From: Undibacterium sp. KW1
Lineage (GTDB): Bacteria > Pseudomonadota > Gammaproteobacteria > Burkholderiales > Burkholderiaceae_D
Direction of reading: 5' to 3'
DNA: 64,000 nt
Assembly (NCBI RefSeq): GCF_009937955.1
Contig: NZ_AP018439.1
Coordinates: forward strand, 1,302,001-1,366,000
Part shown: piece by piece, positions 8,058 to 15,847 of the stretch
Numbering within the stretch: the stretch's first letter is position 1
How the letters are laid out: every line of letters begins with the position of its first letter
The notes under the pieces: generated by a model
The model's input: only the letters and a program-made list of their open reading frames with translations
The model's database searches: none
What the model was told of the DNA's origin: nothing
Position numbers and translations under genes: made by a program

Positions 8058-10898
8058 TTACTTGAACTTGTAATTCGCCAGCAAAGTAAATGCACGTCCG
8101 CGTGGATCAGCTACACGTGGTTCCCAGGAGCTGCCTGCACCGGTATTGCTGTCATAAGTGATGGCAAATGGCGGGTCGGTATTGAAGATGTTTTTCAAAC
8201 CGGCAGTCAGCGTCAGGTTCTTGATGCCGCTATAAGTGACACTCATGTTGTAGATGATGTAGGCTTTGACGTTAGGATTGTAGTTCGATGGCATGACCAG
8301 GCCATTCTGTACGCCAGGCAAGACCTGATCTTTGTAGCCAGCGCGGTAAATCTGCGTCAGTGTACCTGTCCAGTCACCCTGGGTGTAGTTGACAAAAGCA
8401 GTGTGCTTCCATCTCAGACCCAGGTCACCAGTGAAGGTGAAGCGGCCAACTTCGCTTACGCCATAAGGTGCGTTAGCCATGGGGCGGGATTTTTTCTCCA
8501 GCAGATAAGAACCATCCAGACCGGCAGCCCATTTGCCATTGAAAACTGCACCATTGGCTTTGGCTCCAACTTCTACACCACGGGTGATGCTGGAACCGGC
8601 ATTCACCCAGCGTTGATCAATGAAAGCCAATGCGCCCGTACTGTCACGCAAGAACTGGCCCCTGAACAGATCATAGTTTTGCAGCATGGTGGTCAGGTCT
8701 ATAGACATGATGGAATTCTCCTTGCGGATTTCCCAGATGTCAGCATTGGCACTGAAATTGCTGCTTGGTGCCCAGACCACGCCTACTGTACCTTGCTTGG
8801 CTTTTTCAGGGCCCAGCGTGGTTTTACCGCCCGTCAGGATGTTCGGCGTGATGGCTGCACAACCAGGTTTGCTGCTATCGACCTTCAAAGTCGGGCAAGT
8901 CGCTGGATCGGCCAGGTCTTTACCAGCATAAGGTGAGTCGGTAATGCCGTTAAACAACTGGTTGAACGAAGGCGCACGGAAGCCTGTGTTGTATGAACCA
9001 CGGAACAGCAGTGTATCTGTCGGTGTATAACGGAAGCTTACTTTGGGATTGAAAGTGCTGCCAAAACCAGAGTAATGATCCTGGCGGCCTGCAACGGTAA
9101 CTTCCAGTGATTTCAAGACCGGTACCAGTACCTCGGCATACACGGCGCGGATATCACGGCTGACCTTGGGCAAGGCATTGCTGTCATCAAAAGGCGCATT
9201 CAGGATGGCAGGCCGTACGCTGGCTGCCCTGGCATCACCATTGAAGGTATATTCTTCCTTGCGCAAGTCAGCACCTACTGCAGCCATGACGGGGCCTGCT
9301 GGCAATTGCCAGATTTCGCCAGACAGGGCAGCATCAGCCTGGGTCAGCGTGGTCTTGCCACCATACAATGTGACGCCTGCTGCTGAAGTGCTATTGATCA
9401 GGTCAAGCGCAGCTTGCGATTGCTTTTCACCAGGCTTGAGAAAAGGGTTGATGATGCCGGTACCCAGGGCATTTGCCAGCGCAACGGTATAGTTATAACC
9501 CGTGCCCAGTTTGGATTCAGACTGGCTGTACGCGCGCGACAGGCCAACGCGGTAATCCCATTTGCCGATCTGGCCATCTGCACCGAGTTGCAAGCGGGCG
9601 GCTTCTGTCTTGGTGGTGATTTCACGGTTGCCACATTCCATACAGCGCCAGCGGTAGGCGATAGGCGCACCACGGTTCGCTTCTATGCTTGGGAATACCG
9701 CAACGATGGCATTGAAGACATCGTTATAGGCTGAACCTGTGCTTGGATAAAATGAAGACGCAGGGAAGTTGGTGCCCGGCGACACCTGGTTGGGTGAAAA
9801 GCGTTTGGATACTTCAACCTGAGAGCCAACTGCTTCGGCAAACAACTGGTGTGTGCCTATCTTGAACGTGGCACGGGCGACAAAGTTATCGTTCTTGACT
9901 GGTTGCTGCAATACGGCAGCGCGGCCTGTGTCCCAGGCGCAGGCATATTTGGATGATGCTACATCCCACAGCTTGGCATCATAAGCTGCCATGCCATCTA
10001 CCGCGCCGCAACCCGCACCGCCCGGCAGGTTCAGCACATTGATGGCATTCATGACCTGGGTAGTACCTGGGAATACCGGGCCACTATTGCTCTTGTTGCT
10101 GAGTATGGTGTTTGCCAGTGATGTGGCAAATACGGTCGCATTCGGTGTACCACGGGTATCTACCGACAATCCACGGTTGGGCTGGAAGGTATTGACAAAA
10201 TCACGCTGGTCACCACGCAATGCATCGTTCTCGCTATGGGTGGCCGTCAGCAGGACATTGTAGTGATCATTTTCCAGATCACCAAAGCCTCCAACCACAG
10301 ACACGCGCTTGATATTGCCACCACCTTGCTGGGAGATATCGGTGAAGGCCTGGGCTTCCAGACCATTATAATTCTTGCGCAGGATGAAGTTGATGACACC
10401 ACCAATCGCATCTGTACCATAGATGGCTGAGGCGCCATCTTTCAAGACTTCGATTCTCTCCACTGCAGCCATGGGGATGGAATTCAGATCGACTGCCGAG
10501 CCCTTCATGCCATGGGTGGCAACGCGACGGCCATTCAATAACACCAGCGTGCTGTCAGCACCCTGGCCACGCAGGTTGGCGGAAGATGCACCGTTATTAC
10601 CGCGCTGGGCACCGGAGGTAACGTCAGCATTACTGGCCAGGTTGTCAGAGCCATTGCCATTGATATTCAGGTTGGCAATAAATTGTTCGGCAGTGACGAT
10701 GCCCGCAGCTTCGAGTTGCTTGCGGGTAATGACTTCTATCGGCAAAGCACCTTCGGAGGCAATACGCTTGATGCTACTACCGGTAATTTCTACCCTTTGC
10801 GGTGCTGGAGCAGGCTGTTCCTGCGCCTGTACCCATCCGCTGGTACCGGCAGAAATGCCTATCAGGGCGATGCACCTGGCTATGGTCTTTAACTTCAC
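8058..10898 (-). CDS. TonB-dependent outer-membrane receptor
   Basis: Outer-membrane active transporter, 946 residues from the start chosen here. A signal peptide (ending VQA|QEQ) is followed by a plug domain with SSIKR, LVLLNGRRVA and the IEVLKDGASAIYGTDAIGGV block, and a large beta-barrel ending in a terminal strand with a final aromatic (LLANYKFK). The frame is open to an ATG at 10958, but an AAAGGAG at 10908-10914 (minus strand) lies just before the GTG at 10898, which also gives a normal signal peptide. The plug and barrel resemble the NGRR-type receptors that import oligosaccharides or peptides. It lies downstream of the DigH-like and NagX-like genes on the same strand, and two inverted repeats sit in its upstream region, so import of wall fragments or chitooligosaccharides is plausible but inferred. 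Confidence 0.93.
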   Translation of the reverse strand: MKLKTIARCIALIGISAGTSGWVQAQEQPAPAPQRVEITGSSIKRIASEGALPIEVITRKQLEAAGIVTAEQFIANLNINGNGSDNLASNADVTSGAQRGNNGASSANLRGQGADSTLVLLNGRRVATHGMKGSAVDLNSIPMAAVERIEVLKDGASAIYGTDAIGGVINFILRKNYNGLEAQAFTDISQQGGGNIKRVSVVGGFGDLENDHYNVLLTATHSENDALRGDQRDFVNTFQPNRGLSVDTRGTPNATVFATSLANTILSNKSNSGPVFPGTTQVMNAINVLNLPGGAGCGAVDGMAAYDAKLWDVASSKYACAWDTGRAAVLQQPVKNDNFVARATFKIGTHQLFAEAVGSQVEVSKRFSPNQVSPGTNFPASSFYPSTGSAYNDVFNAIVAVFPSIEANRGAPIAYRWRCMECGNREITTKTEAARLQLGADGQIGKWDYRVGLSRAYSQSESKLGTGYNYTVALANALGTGIINPFLKPGEKQSQAALDLINSTSAAGVTLYGGKTTLTQADAALSGEIWQLPAGPVMAAVGADLRKEEYTFNGDARAASVRPAILNAPFDDSNALPKVSRDIRAVYAEVLVPVLKSLEVTVAGRQDHYSGFGSTFNPKVSFRYTPTDTLLFRGSYNTGFRAPSFNQLFNGITDSPYAGKDLADPATCPTLKVDSSKPGCAAITPNILTGGKTTLGPEKAKQGTVGVVWAPSSNFSANADIWEIRKENSIMSIDLTTMLQNYDLFRGQFLRDSTGALAFIDQRWVNAGSSITRGVEVGAKANGAVFNGKWAAGLDGSYLLEKKSRPMANAPYGVSEVGRFTFTGDLGLRWKHTAFVNYTQGDWTGTLTQIYRAGYKDQVLPGVQNGLVMPSNYNPNVKAYIIYNMSVTYSGIKNLTLTAGLKNIFNTDPPFAITYDSNTGAGSSWEPRVADPRGRAFTLLANYKFK

Positions 10899-11227
10899 TG
10901 GTCTCTCCTTTGGTCGTACGACATTGATATTGTGAGCTCGGTATTTGTTTATGCTCAATTCTGGTCGCTGCTTTGAATTGATATAAATTTTATGTGTATG
11001 TTTATATGTTCCAGACTAGGGTTTTGTCACAATACGTGACAAATGAAAATATCATGACGGGCGATAACCAAAAGATATGGGGTTTACCATGACCAGCCCG
11101 TCTGCCAGTGCGGATGCTGATTTCAGAGGAAAAACAGCGCATACGCCAAAGAAAAATACGTATGTACAAGGCTGTTCATACGTATCTAAAAACCACACTT
11201 GCTGCTTGAATTTATGTCAACCTGACT
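10899..11227 (-). promoter_or_regulatory. Upstream region of the TonB receptor with two inverted repeats
   Basis: This 329-base stretch between the DigH-like and TonB-receptor genes has no credible ORF. It holds two perfect inverted repeats: TTTGTCAC-N5-GTGACAAA at 11023-11043 and ATACGTATG-N12-CATACGTAT at 11156-11185. Neither is followed by a T-run on the relevant strand, so they look more like protein-binding sites than terminators. The AT-rich stretch at 10975-11005 could hold the promoter. The regulator is unknown. Confidence 0.5.
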
Positions 11228-12868
11228 TCAGGGCAGACTATAACTTGCGCGCACGCCCTCTACACCGGTACGGCTGATGGCTGACACCGTGACTTGCCTG
11301 ATTGCCCCTAGCTGAGGATCATCGCTGATGTCTATGCTCATGTTCTGGGCAGGCACCACGGAGAACAGCCATTGCTGGTCTGTGCGCTTCCAGATCGCCA
11401 GCAGGCGGGTATTGCTGGTATAGCTCAGTTGCACGCGTAATGATTTCTTGTCGGTACTGGCTTCCAGCACAGCGCTGGCAGGTGGGCTGCTGTCCAGCCA
11501 GGGGCTGGCGGGGACCAGCGACTGGGACGTGTATTTCTCGCTCCCCAGGCGTTTGCGTATGTCTTTGCGGTTCTGGTTCAGTGCTGCCATGCTGAAATGT
11601 ACGTGGCCGTTCCCGGCTTTTTCACGCAAGGCATCGACCTGGTTCAGGATTTCATCAGCAGGCCAGGACTTGTCCGTATTGTCTATGCGGCTGGTATAGA
11701 GACCAGGCCAGATATGCTTGCCAGTGGGGTTCTGGGCCAGCCAGTAATCATGCAAGACCTTGAAAGCTTGCGGCCCCTGATTGATCGGCCAGTAAAGCTG
11801 GGGAGCGAGGTAATCGAGCCAGCCTTTGGCCAGCCACAGTTCTACATCGGCATACAGCTTGTCATATTGACTGAAACCGGCAATGCCAGGCGGCAAGCGG
11901 TCTGGCCTGCCTATGCCAAAGGGGCTGATACCAAATTTCACCCAGGGTTTTTCCAGATGTACGCGCTGGTTGACTGCTTCTACCAGGCGGTTGACATTGT
12001 CACGGCGCCAGTCTGCACGCGCCAGTTTGCCGCCAGACTGCAGATAAGCAACCCAGGATGGGTCATCTGGGAAATCCTGCTCTGCACCATTGCTGCCCTT
12101 GACCGGGTAAGGGTAGAAATAATCGTCGATATGGATGCCATCGACATCATAACGGCGCACAACATCGCTGATGACATTCAGGGTTTGCTGCATTGCCAGC
12201 GGTTCACCCGGGTCCATCCATTGCAGGTCGCCATAATTCTTCACGACTTGCGGTGCCAGCTTGCTGATGTGGTTGGTCGCCAGTGCCATTTTGGATTGCG
12301 CGGTGCGGGAACGGTAGGGGTTGAACCACGCATGCAATTCCAGTCCGCGTGCGTGAGCTTGCTCCACCCAGAATTGCAGAGGGTCGTAATAAGGTGACGG
12401 TGGCCGTCCTTGCTCACCAGTCAAGAACTCTGACCATGGTTCTAACATGGACGGATAGATCGCATCCGCCGCTGGCCGTACCTGCAAGACGATGGCATTG
12501 AGTTTCAACTGCACCGCATTGTCGAGTATCGTGAGGACTTCGTTCTTTTGTTTTTCTGTACTGAGGTCACGGCGCGAGGGCCAGTCTATATTCGCTACTG
12601 TTGATACCCAGGCAGCGCGGAATTCACGCGGCAAGGGCGGCGCATCTTTGACTTGCACAGGGTAATTAACCAGGGCATTTTGCGGGATGATGGTCAGATC
12701 GACTGCGACAGGTTTAGGCTGGGGCTTTACTGGCGGCGTTGCGGTGGAGCAGGCAAGCATCAGTGCACACGCAGATGTGACCAGTGCAGGCAGCTTGAAA
12801 CCTTGAAGAGCAATTTTCAAATTAGACAAAGTAAAAGCAGGTCGTGACGAGGGTGGTAACGAAAACAT
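11228..12868 (-). CDS. Glycoside hydrolase-like 10 (GHL10/DUF187) lipoprotein, DigH/YddW-like
   Basis: Exported glycosidase-fold lipoprotein of 546 residues. The lipobox is LMLA-C40; a PREFRAAWVSTV segment opens the TIM-barrel domain, followed by AIVLQVRPAADAIY, HAWFNPYR and DGIHIDDYF, all typical of the GHL10 (formerly DUF187) family. In E. coli the homologous family member DigH (YddW) acts on denuded peptidoglycan glycan strands, so a similar role is expected. A C-terminal segment after about residue 440 may be a small accessory beta domain. It lies between the NagX-like gene (55 bases upstream) and the TonB receptor on the same strand. The ATG at 12868 lacks a clear ribosome site, but the signal sequence fits this start. 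Confidence 0.88.
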   Translation of the reverse strand: MFSLPPSSRPAFTLSNLKIALQGFKLPALVTSACALMLACSTATPPVKPQPKPVAVDLTIIPQNALVNYPVQVKDAPPLPREFRAAWVSTVANIDWPSRRDLSTEKQKNEVLTILDNAVQLKLNAIVLQVRPAADAIYPSMLEPWSEFLTGEQGRPPSPYYDPLQFWVEQAHARGLELHAWFNPYRSRTAQSKMALATNHISKLAPQVVKNYGDLQWMDPGEPLAMQQTLNVISDVVRRYDVDGIHIDDYFYPYPVKGSNGAEQDFPDDPSWVAYLQSGGKLARADWRRDNVNRLVEAVNQRVHLEKPWVKFGISPFGIGRPDRLPPGIAGFSQYDKLYADVELWLAKGWLDYLAPQLYWPINQGPQAFKVLHDYWLAQNPTGKHIWPGLYTSRIDNTDKSWPADEILNQVDALREKAGNGHVHFSMAALNQNRKDIRKRLGSEKYTSQSLVPASPWLDSSPPASAVLEASTDKKSLRVQLSYTSNTRLLAIWKRTDQQWLFSVVPAQNMSIDISDDPQLGAIRQVTVSAISRTGVEGVRASYSLP

Positions 12869-12923
12869 GGATAAGCCGGACTAATAATGCAATAAAGAGC
12901 GAAAGACCTGAGATGCTACTGCA

Positions 12924-14071
12924 TTACACTTTGACAAACCAGCGTTTCTTCCACATTGCCCAGGCGATCAGCAACATCAGCAGATTAAACAGTATTGCAT
13001 ACAGCAGGGAGGCATTGACTGCATTCATGGGCAGGGCCTTGATCGGCGCATAGATAAGTGCCTGCAGACTGGGCTTAGTGCCATCAGCCTGATCTACATG
13101 GATAAATCCCAGCATTTTGGCAATCAGGCCAGACAGGGTGAACAGGAACAGGGCATTCATGCCATACATGACAAAGGGATGGCAGAGCTTTGCCATGGAT
13201 TTTTTTAGCAGGGCGGAGGGATTGCCATCCAGCAGCCAGTAAAAACAGGCTAAACTGATCAGTGCCCAGCCTGTCATGAAGATGCTGTACGACGGTGTCC
13301 ACAAGCTTTTATTGATGGGCATGAACAAGCTATCCAGCACCAGGCCAATTGCCAGGCAAGCCAGGCCTGCGACAAAGAACCAGGCAGTTTTGGTAGCCGC
13401 ATCCTGCTTGCTGCTGAGCCAGCGTCCGGTCCATGCACCAAAGATTACACTGCTGACGGCAGGCAGGCTACTCAGCACGCCCTCTGGGTCCCAGGTTTTT
13501 GCGCGTTTCCATAAATGCCCGTCGAGCAAGAGCCTGTCCAGCCAGGCTCCGGCATCGCGCCCCGGTTCCAGTACACCCCTTGCCCAGATACCGTCAACAT
13601 CGGGTACAGATACGGCTAACATGAGTATGGAATACACAGTGAAGAGTATGCCAGCCCAGATTGCCTGCCATTTCCAGTCACAATAAATCAGTATTGGCGC
13701 TGCCAGCAGAGTGCACAGGGCGATGCGCTGTAAGACGCCAGGGATGCGAACTGACTGAAAATCAAAGTTGGAGACGAGGTTAAGTGTGAGGCCTATCAGG
13801 AATATCCATAAGGCCCGCTTGGCGGTTTGCCTGAGCAACTGCCCCTGGGCATAGCCAGCCATGAGTTTTTGATGCAGGGATATATGTAGCGATACACCAA
13901 CGATGAACAGGAAAAAAGGGAAAATACAGTCAGTAAAAGTCCAGCCTGACCACGTCGCATGCTCAAGTGGCGGGTACAAGTGCCCCAGTCACCCGGATTA
14001 TTCACCAGGAACATGCTGGCAATAGTGAAGCCACGAAATGCATCGAGTGACAATAATCTGGATTTATTCAT
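12924..14071 (-). pseudogene. NagX-like membrane acyltransferase/transporter (DUF5009/heparan-alpha-glucosaminide N-acetyltransferase-like), one-base frameshift
   Basis: Multi-spanning inner-membrane protein of the NagX family, thought to act on amino sugars. The ATG at 14071 begins MNKSRLLSLDAFRGFTIASM and continues to NNPGDWG, then the frame is lost. The expected continuation (YPPLEHATWSGWTFTDCIFP) follows at once in another frame and runs on for 351 residues to 12924, with about ten hydrophobic segments. The break is at a run of four C on the plus strand (13983-13986); a fifth C would restore GDWGHLYPP. This is either a recent frameshift or a homopolymer error. The membrane part looks otherwise intact, with no other stop. 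It leads a minus-strand set with the DigH-like and TonB-receptor genes. Confidence 0.85.
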
Positions 14072-14480
14072 CGTGCTGACAGTATGGGCTGAAAAAAAGG
14101 GCGCTTGCGCGCCCTTGAGGTCTCGTTCGTCTTGGGGGAGTCATGAGAGTAATCCAACGAGGAAAGAAGGATTACATACATCATAGACACTAATACCAGT
14201 TAACTGCGATTGACTTTTTATTCATCAGATATAAGCCTGGGTTATTCGCTGCCTTTACTGGTTTTGGTTTTCTTTCTGTAAATCAATATTTTCAACAGCC
14301 TTCCTGATAGTGAGGCTTAAAAGTAATTTATTCTTTTGTCGTTTATCTACTCGGGAAAAGTTCCAGGCCAGGTTTAAGTTGCATATAATCAAATATTACA
14401 GTGCGGCTTTCTTGTAGGCGTTTTTATAAATCAAACACGTCAGTAACGCATTTGTATCGTTTTCCTTGATAAGCAGACAG
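14072..14480 (-). promoter_or_regulatory. Leader region of the NagX-like gene with an attenuator-like hairpin
   Basis: This 409-base stretch separates divergent genes. Read on the minus strand, a GC-rich hairpin AAGGGCGC-N4-GCGCCCTT (14097-14116) is followed by seven T (14092-14098), a good rho-independent terminator that ends 21 bases before the NagX-like start. Further upstream on that strand are an inverted repeat GTAATCC/GGATTAC (14149-14175) and the palindrome CAGTTAACTG (14197-14206). No gene is visible that this terminator could serve, so a transcription-attenuating leader is possible. I saw nothing definite between 14220 and 14480. Confidence 0.5.
14092..14116 (-). terminator. Rho-independent terminator or attenuator just upstream of the NagX-like gene
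   Basis: Eight-base-pair GC-rich stem with a four-base loop, followed on the minus strand by a run of T. It points toward the NagX-like gene rather than ending any visible gene, which is why an attenuation role is considered. Confidence 0.7.
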
Positions 14481-14876
14481 ATGAATACCACTGAATCAGA
14501 TAATCGTGAAAACAGTAGAGAGCTTAAGCGCCAGGCAGCCTTAAAGTTACTGGAAAAGACGGGCATCATGCGCAGCAATTATGCGCCGCCTTACTTGCAC
14601 CTGTTGTGGCGCATGGGTTTTGATGTTCCGCCGCCACACTTTGCCAAATTCTGGCAAAACGCACTGTTTTCTGGCTGCTTTTATGCAATCGCCTGGGGGA
14701 CACTGATGTACTTTTTTGTCTGGTCCAAAACAGCCATGTCTGCCACCGCCATGCTGAATTCTGCCGGGATTGCCGGTATTCTGTTTGGCCTGGCCCTGGC
14801 CAGTTATTTTGCGCATGGCAAACGCAAGCATGGACTGCCATCCTGGCAAGAGTTCAAACCTGACAGCGTTGCTTGA
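14481..14876 (+). CDS. Small membrane protein, DUF6404-like
   Basis: A 131-residue protein starting at the ATG at 14481. The N-terminal part is a charged helix (RELKRQAALKLLEKTGI), then the block RSNYAPPYLHLLWRMGF and VPPPHFAKF, then two hydrophobic segments (about 65-85 and 93-110) and a short basic tail ending LPSWQEF. This order is what I recall for the DUF6404 family, whose function is unknown. The stop overlaps the next reading frame (TGATG), so the two genes may be coupled. Family recall is moderately certain; the gene call itself is solid. Confidence 0.75.
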   Translation: MNTTESDNRENSRELKRQAALKLLEKTGIMRSNYAPPYLHLLWRMGFDVPPPHFAKFWQNALFSGCFYAIAWGTLMYFFVWSKTAMSATAMLNSAGIAGILFGLALASYFAHGKRKHGLPSWQEFKPDSVA

Positions 14877-14890
14877 TGATTGATGATGGC

Positions 14891-15472
14891 ATGAAGTATT
14901 TTCTTTCCGCTTCGCTGTGCAGCTTCACGCTGCTTGTCTGCACAACTGTTCAGGCTGCCTCAACGCCAGTTCGTGCGGCGGCGGTGGCGTCATCAGCGCA
15001 ACAGGCAGCAATGCAGCTTGAGCTCGACAGGCTGATCGCACAGTTTAGCGATGGCATTGCAGAAACTTACAGCGAAAATCCTGCCCGTATCGTCTATGGA
15101 AATTTGTTTGGCGACCATCAACATGACGCCGTTGTCCTGTTCAATCTCGAAGGATATGGTGGCGGCAACCATCATGCAGAATTCATCGCCTTTTTTACCG
15201 AACAGGAACAATTTGACGTGGCTGGCAAACATACACGGCCCTATCTGCTGGTCGCAGTTACCAAGTTGGGTGAGCGTGGCTGGCGTTCTTTTGATTTTAA
15301 CAGCCCGAGTATCAAGCAGGGTGCTGTCACCCTGAAGGGCAAGGAAATGACTTCAGGTGACGCCATGTGTTGCCCGTCTCTGACGATCACCCGCAGTTTC
15401 AGTGTCGACGAATTTGATCACATTCTCGAAAGCAAAGACGCAAAAGTGAAACGCCGTGTTACTCGTCCATGA
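14891..15472 (+). CDS. Exported protein of unknown function
   Basis: A 193-residue protein with a signal peptide (MKYFLSASLCSF...TVQA|AS). I chose the ATG at 14891 because it gives a basic signal-peptide start; an upstream ATG at 14876 that overlaps the previous stop adds an acidic MIDDG stretch. The mature part has a helical segment (about 35-55) and then a mixed region with YGNLFGDHQHDAVVLFNLEGYGGGNHHAEFIAFF, reminiscent of repeat-containing proteins that carry a D-x-D-x-DAVV motif, and MCCPS with two adjacent cysteines. I do not recognise a family. It probably forms a two-gene unit with the preceding DUF6404-like gene. Confidence 0.75.
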   Translation: MKYFLSASLCSFTLLVCTTVQAASTPVRAAAVASSAQQAAMQLELDRLIAQFSDGIAETYSENPARIVYGNLFGDHQHDAVVLFNLEGYGGGNHHAEFIAFFTEQEQFDVAGKHTRPYLLVAVTKLGERGWRSFDFNSPSIKQGAVTLKGKEMTSGDAMCCPSLTITRSFSVDEFDHILESKDAKVKRRVTRP

Positions 15473-15847
15473 ATTTGATGTTTAACTTCACGAAGTTCAA
15501 ATTTCACACATTCCAGTTTCTGAGGTTCAAACCTCTCACATTCAAATTTCTGCGTTGTAAACAAGCCTTAAACTCATCAGTTTTAAATTTCCCGAATGCA
15601 AAATAAGACAGCATGTTTGAATTAACAACATAGTGCTTGTAGTGCGTATTGGATTGCAGGATACTTGTAAGCAGACATTTCAGCCGCAGTTTTTTGCGCG
15701 CATCTTCAGCACAGAATTCGATATAAAAATAGAAGTCGACAAGCAATATCAGCACATTTAGCATAGATCAGTACATCGCGGAGGCTGGCAAGGCTCCGCA
15801 CACCAAAAACTTGGTATAGCACGACTCAGTAACTGGGAAATCTTAGT
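15473..15847 (+). promoter_or_regulatory. Upstream region of the two-partner secretion operon with short inverted repeats
   Basis: 375 bases without a credible gene. It holds AACTTC-AC-GAAGTT (15484-15497) and GAGGTT-CA-AACCTC (15522-15535), each followed by a related TTCAAATTT/CACATTC sequence, which looks like an imperfect tandem duplication. A hairpin with arms GCGGAG/CTCCGC lies at 15778-15799. A GGGAAA shortly before 15848 can serve as ribosome site for the TpsB gene. No clear sigma-70 promoter could be assigned. Confidence 0.4.
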
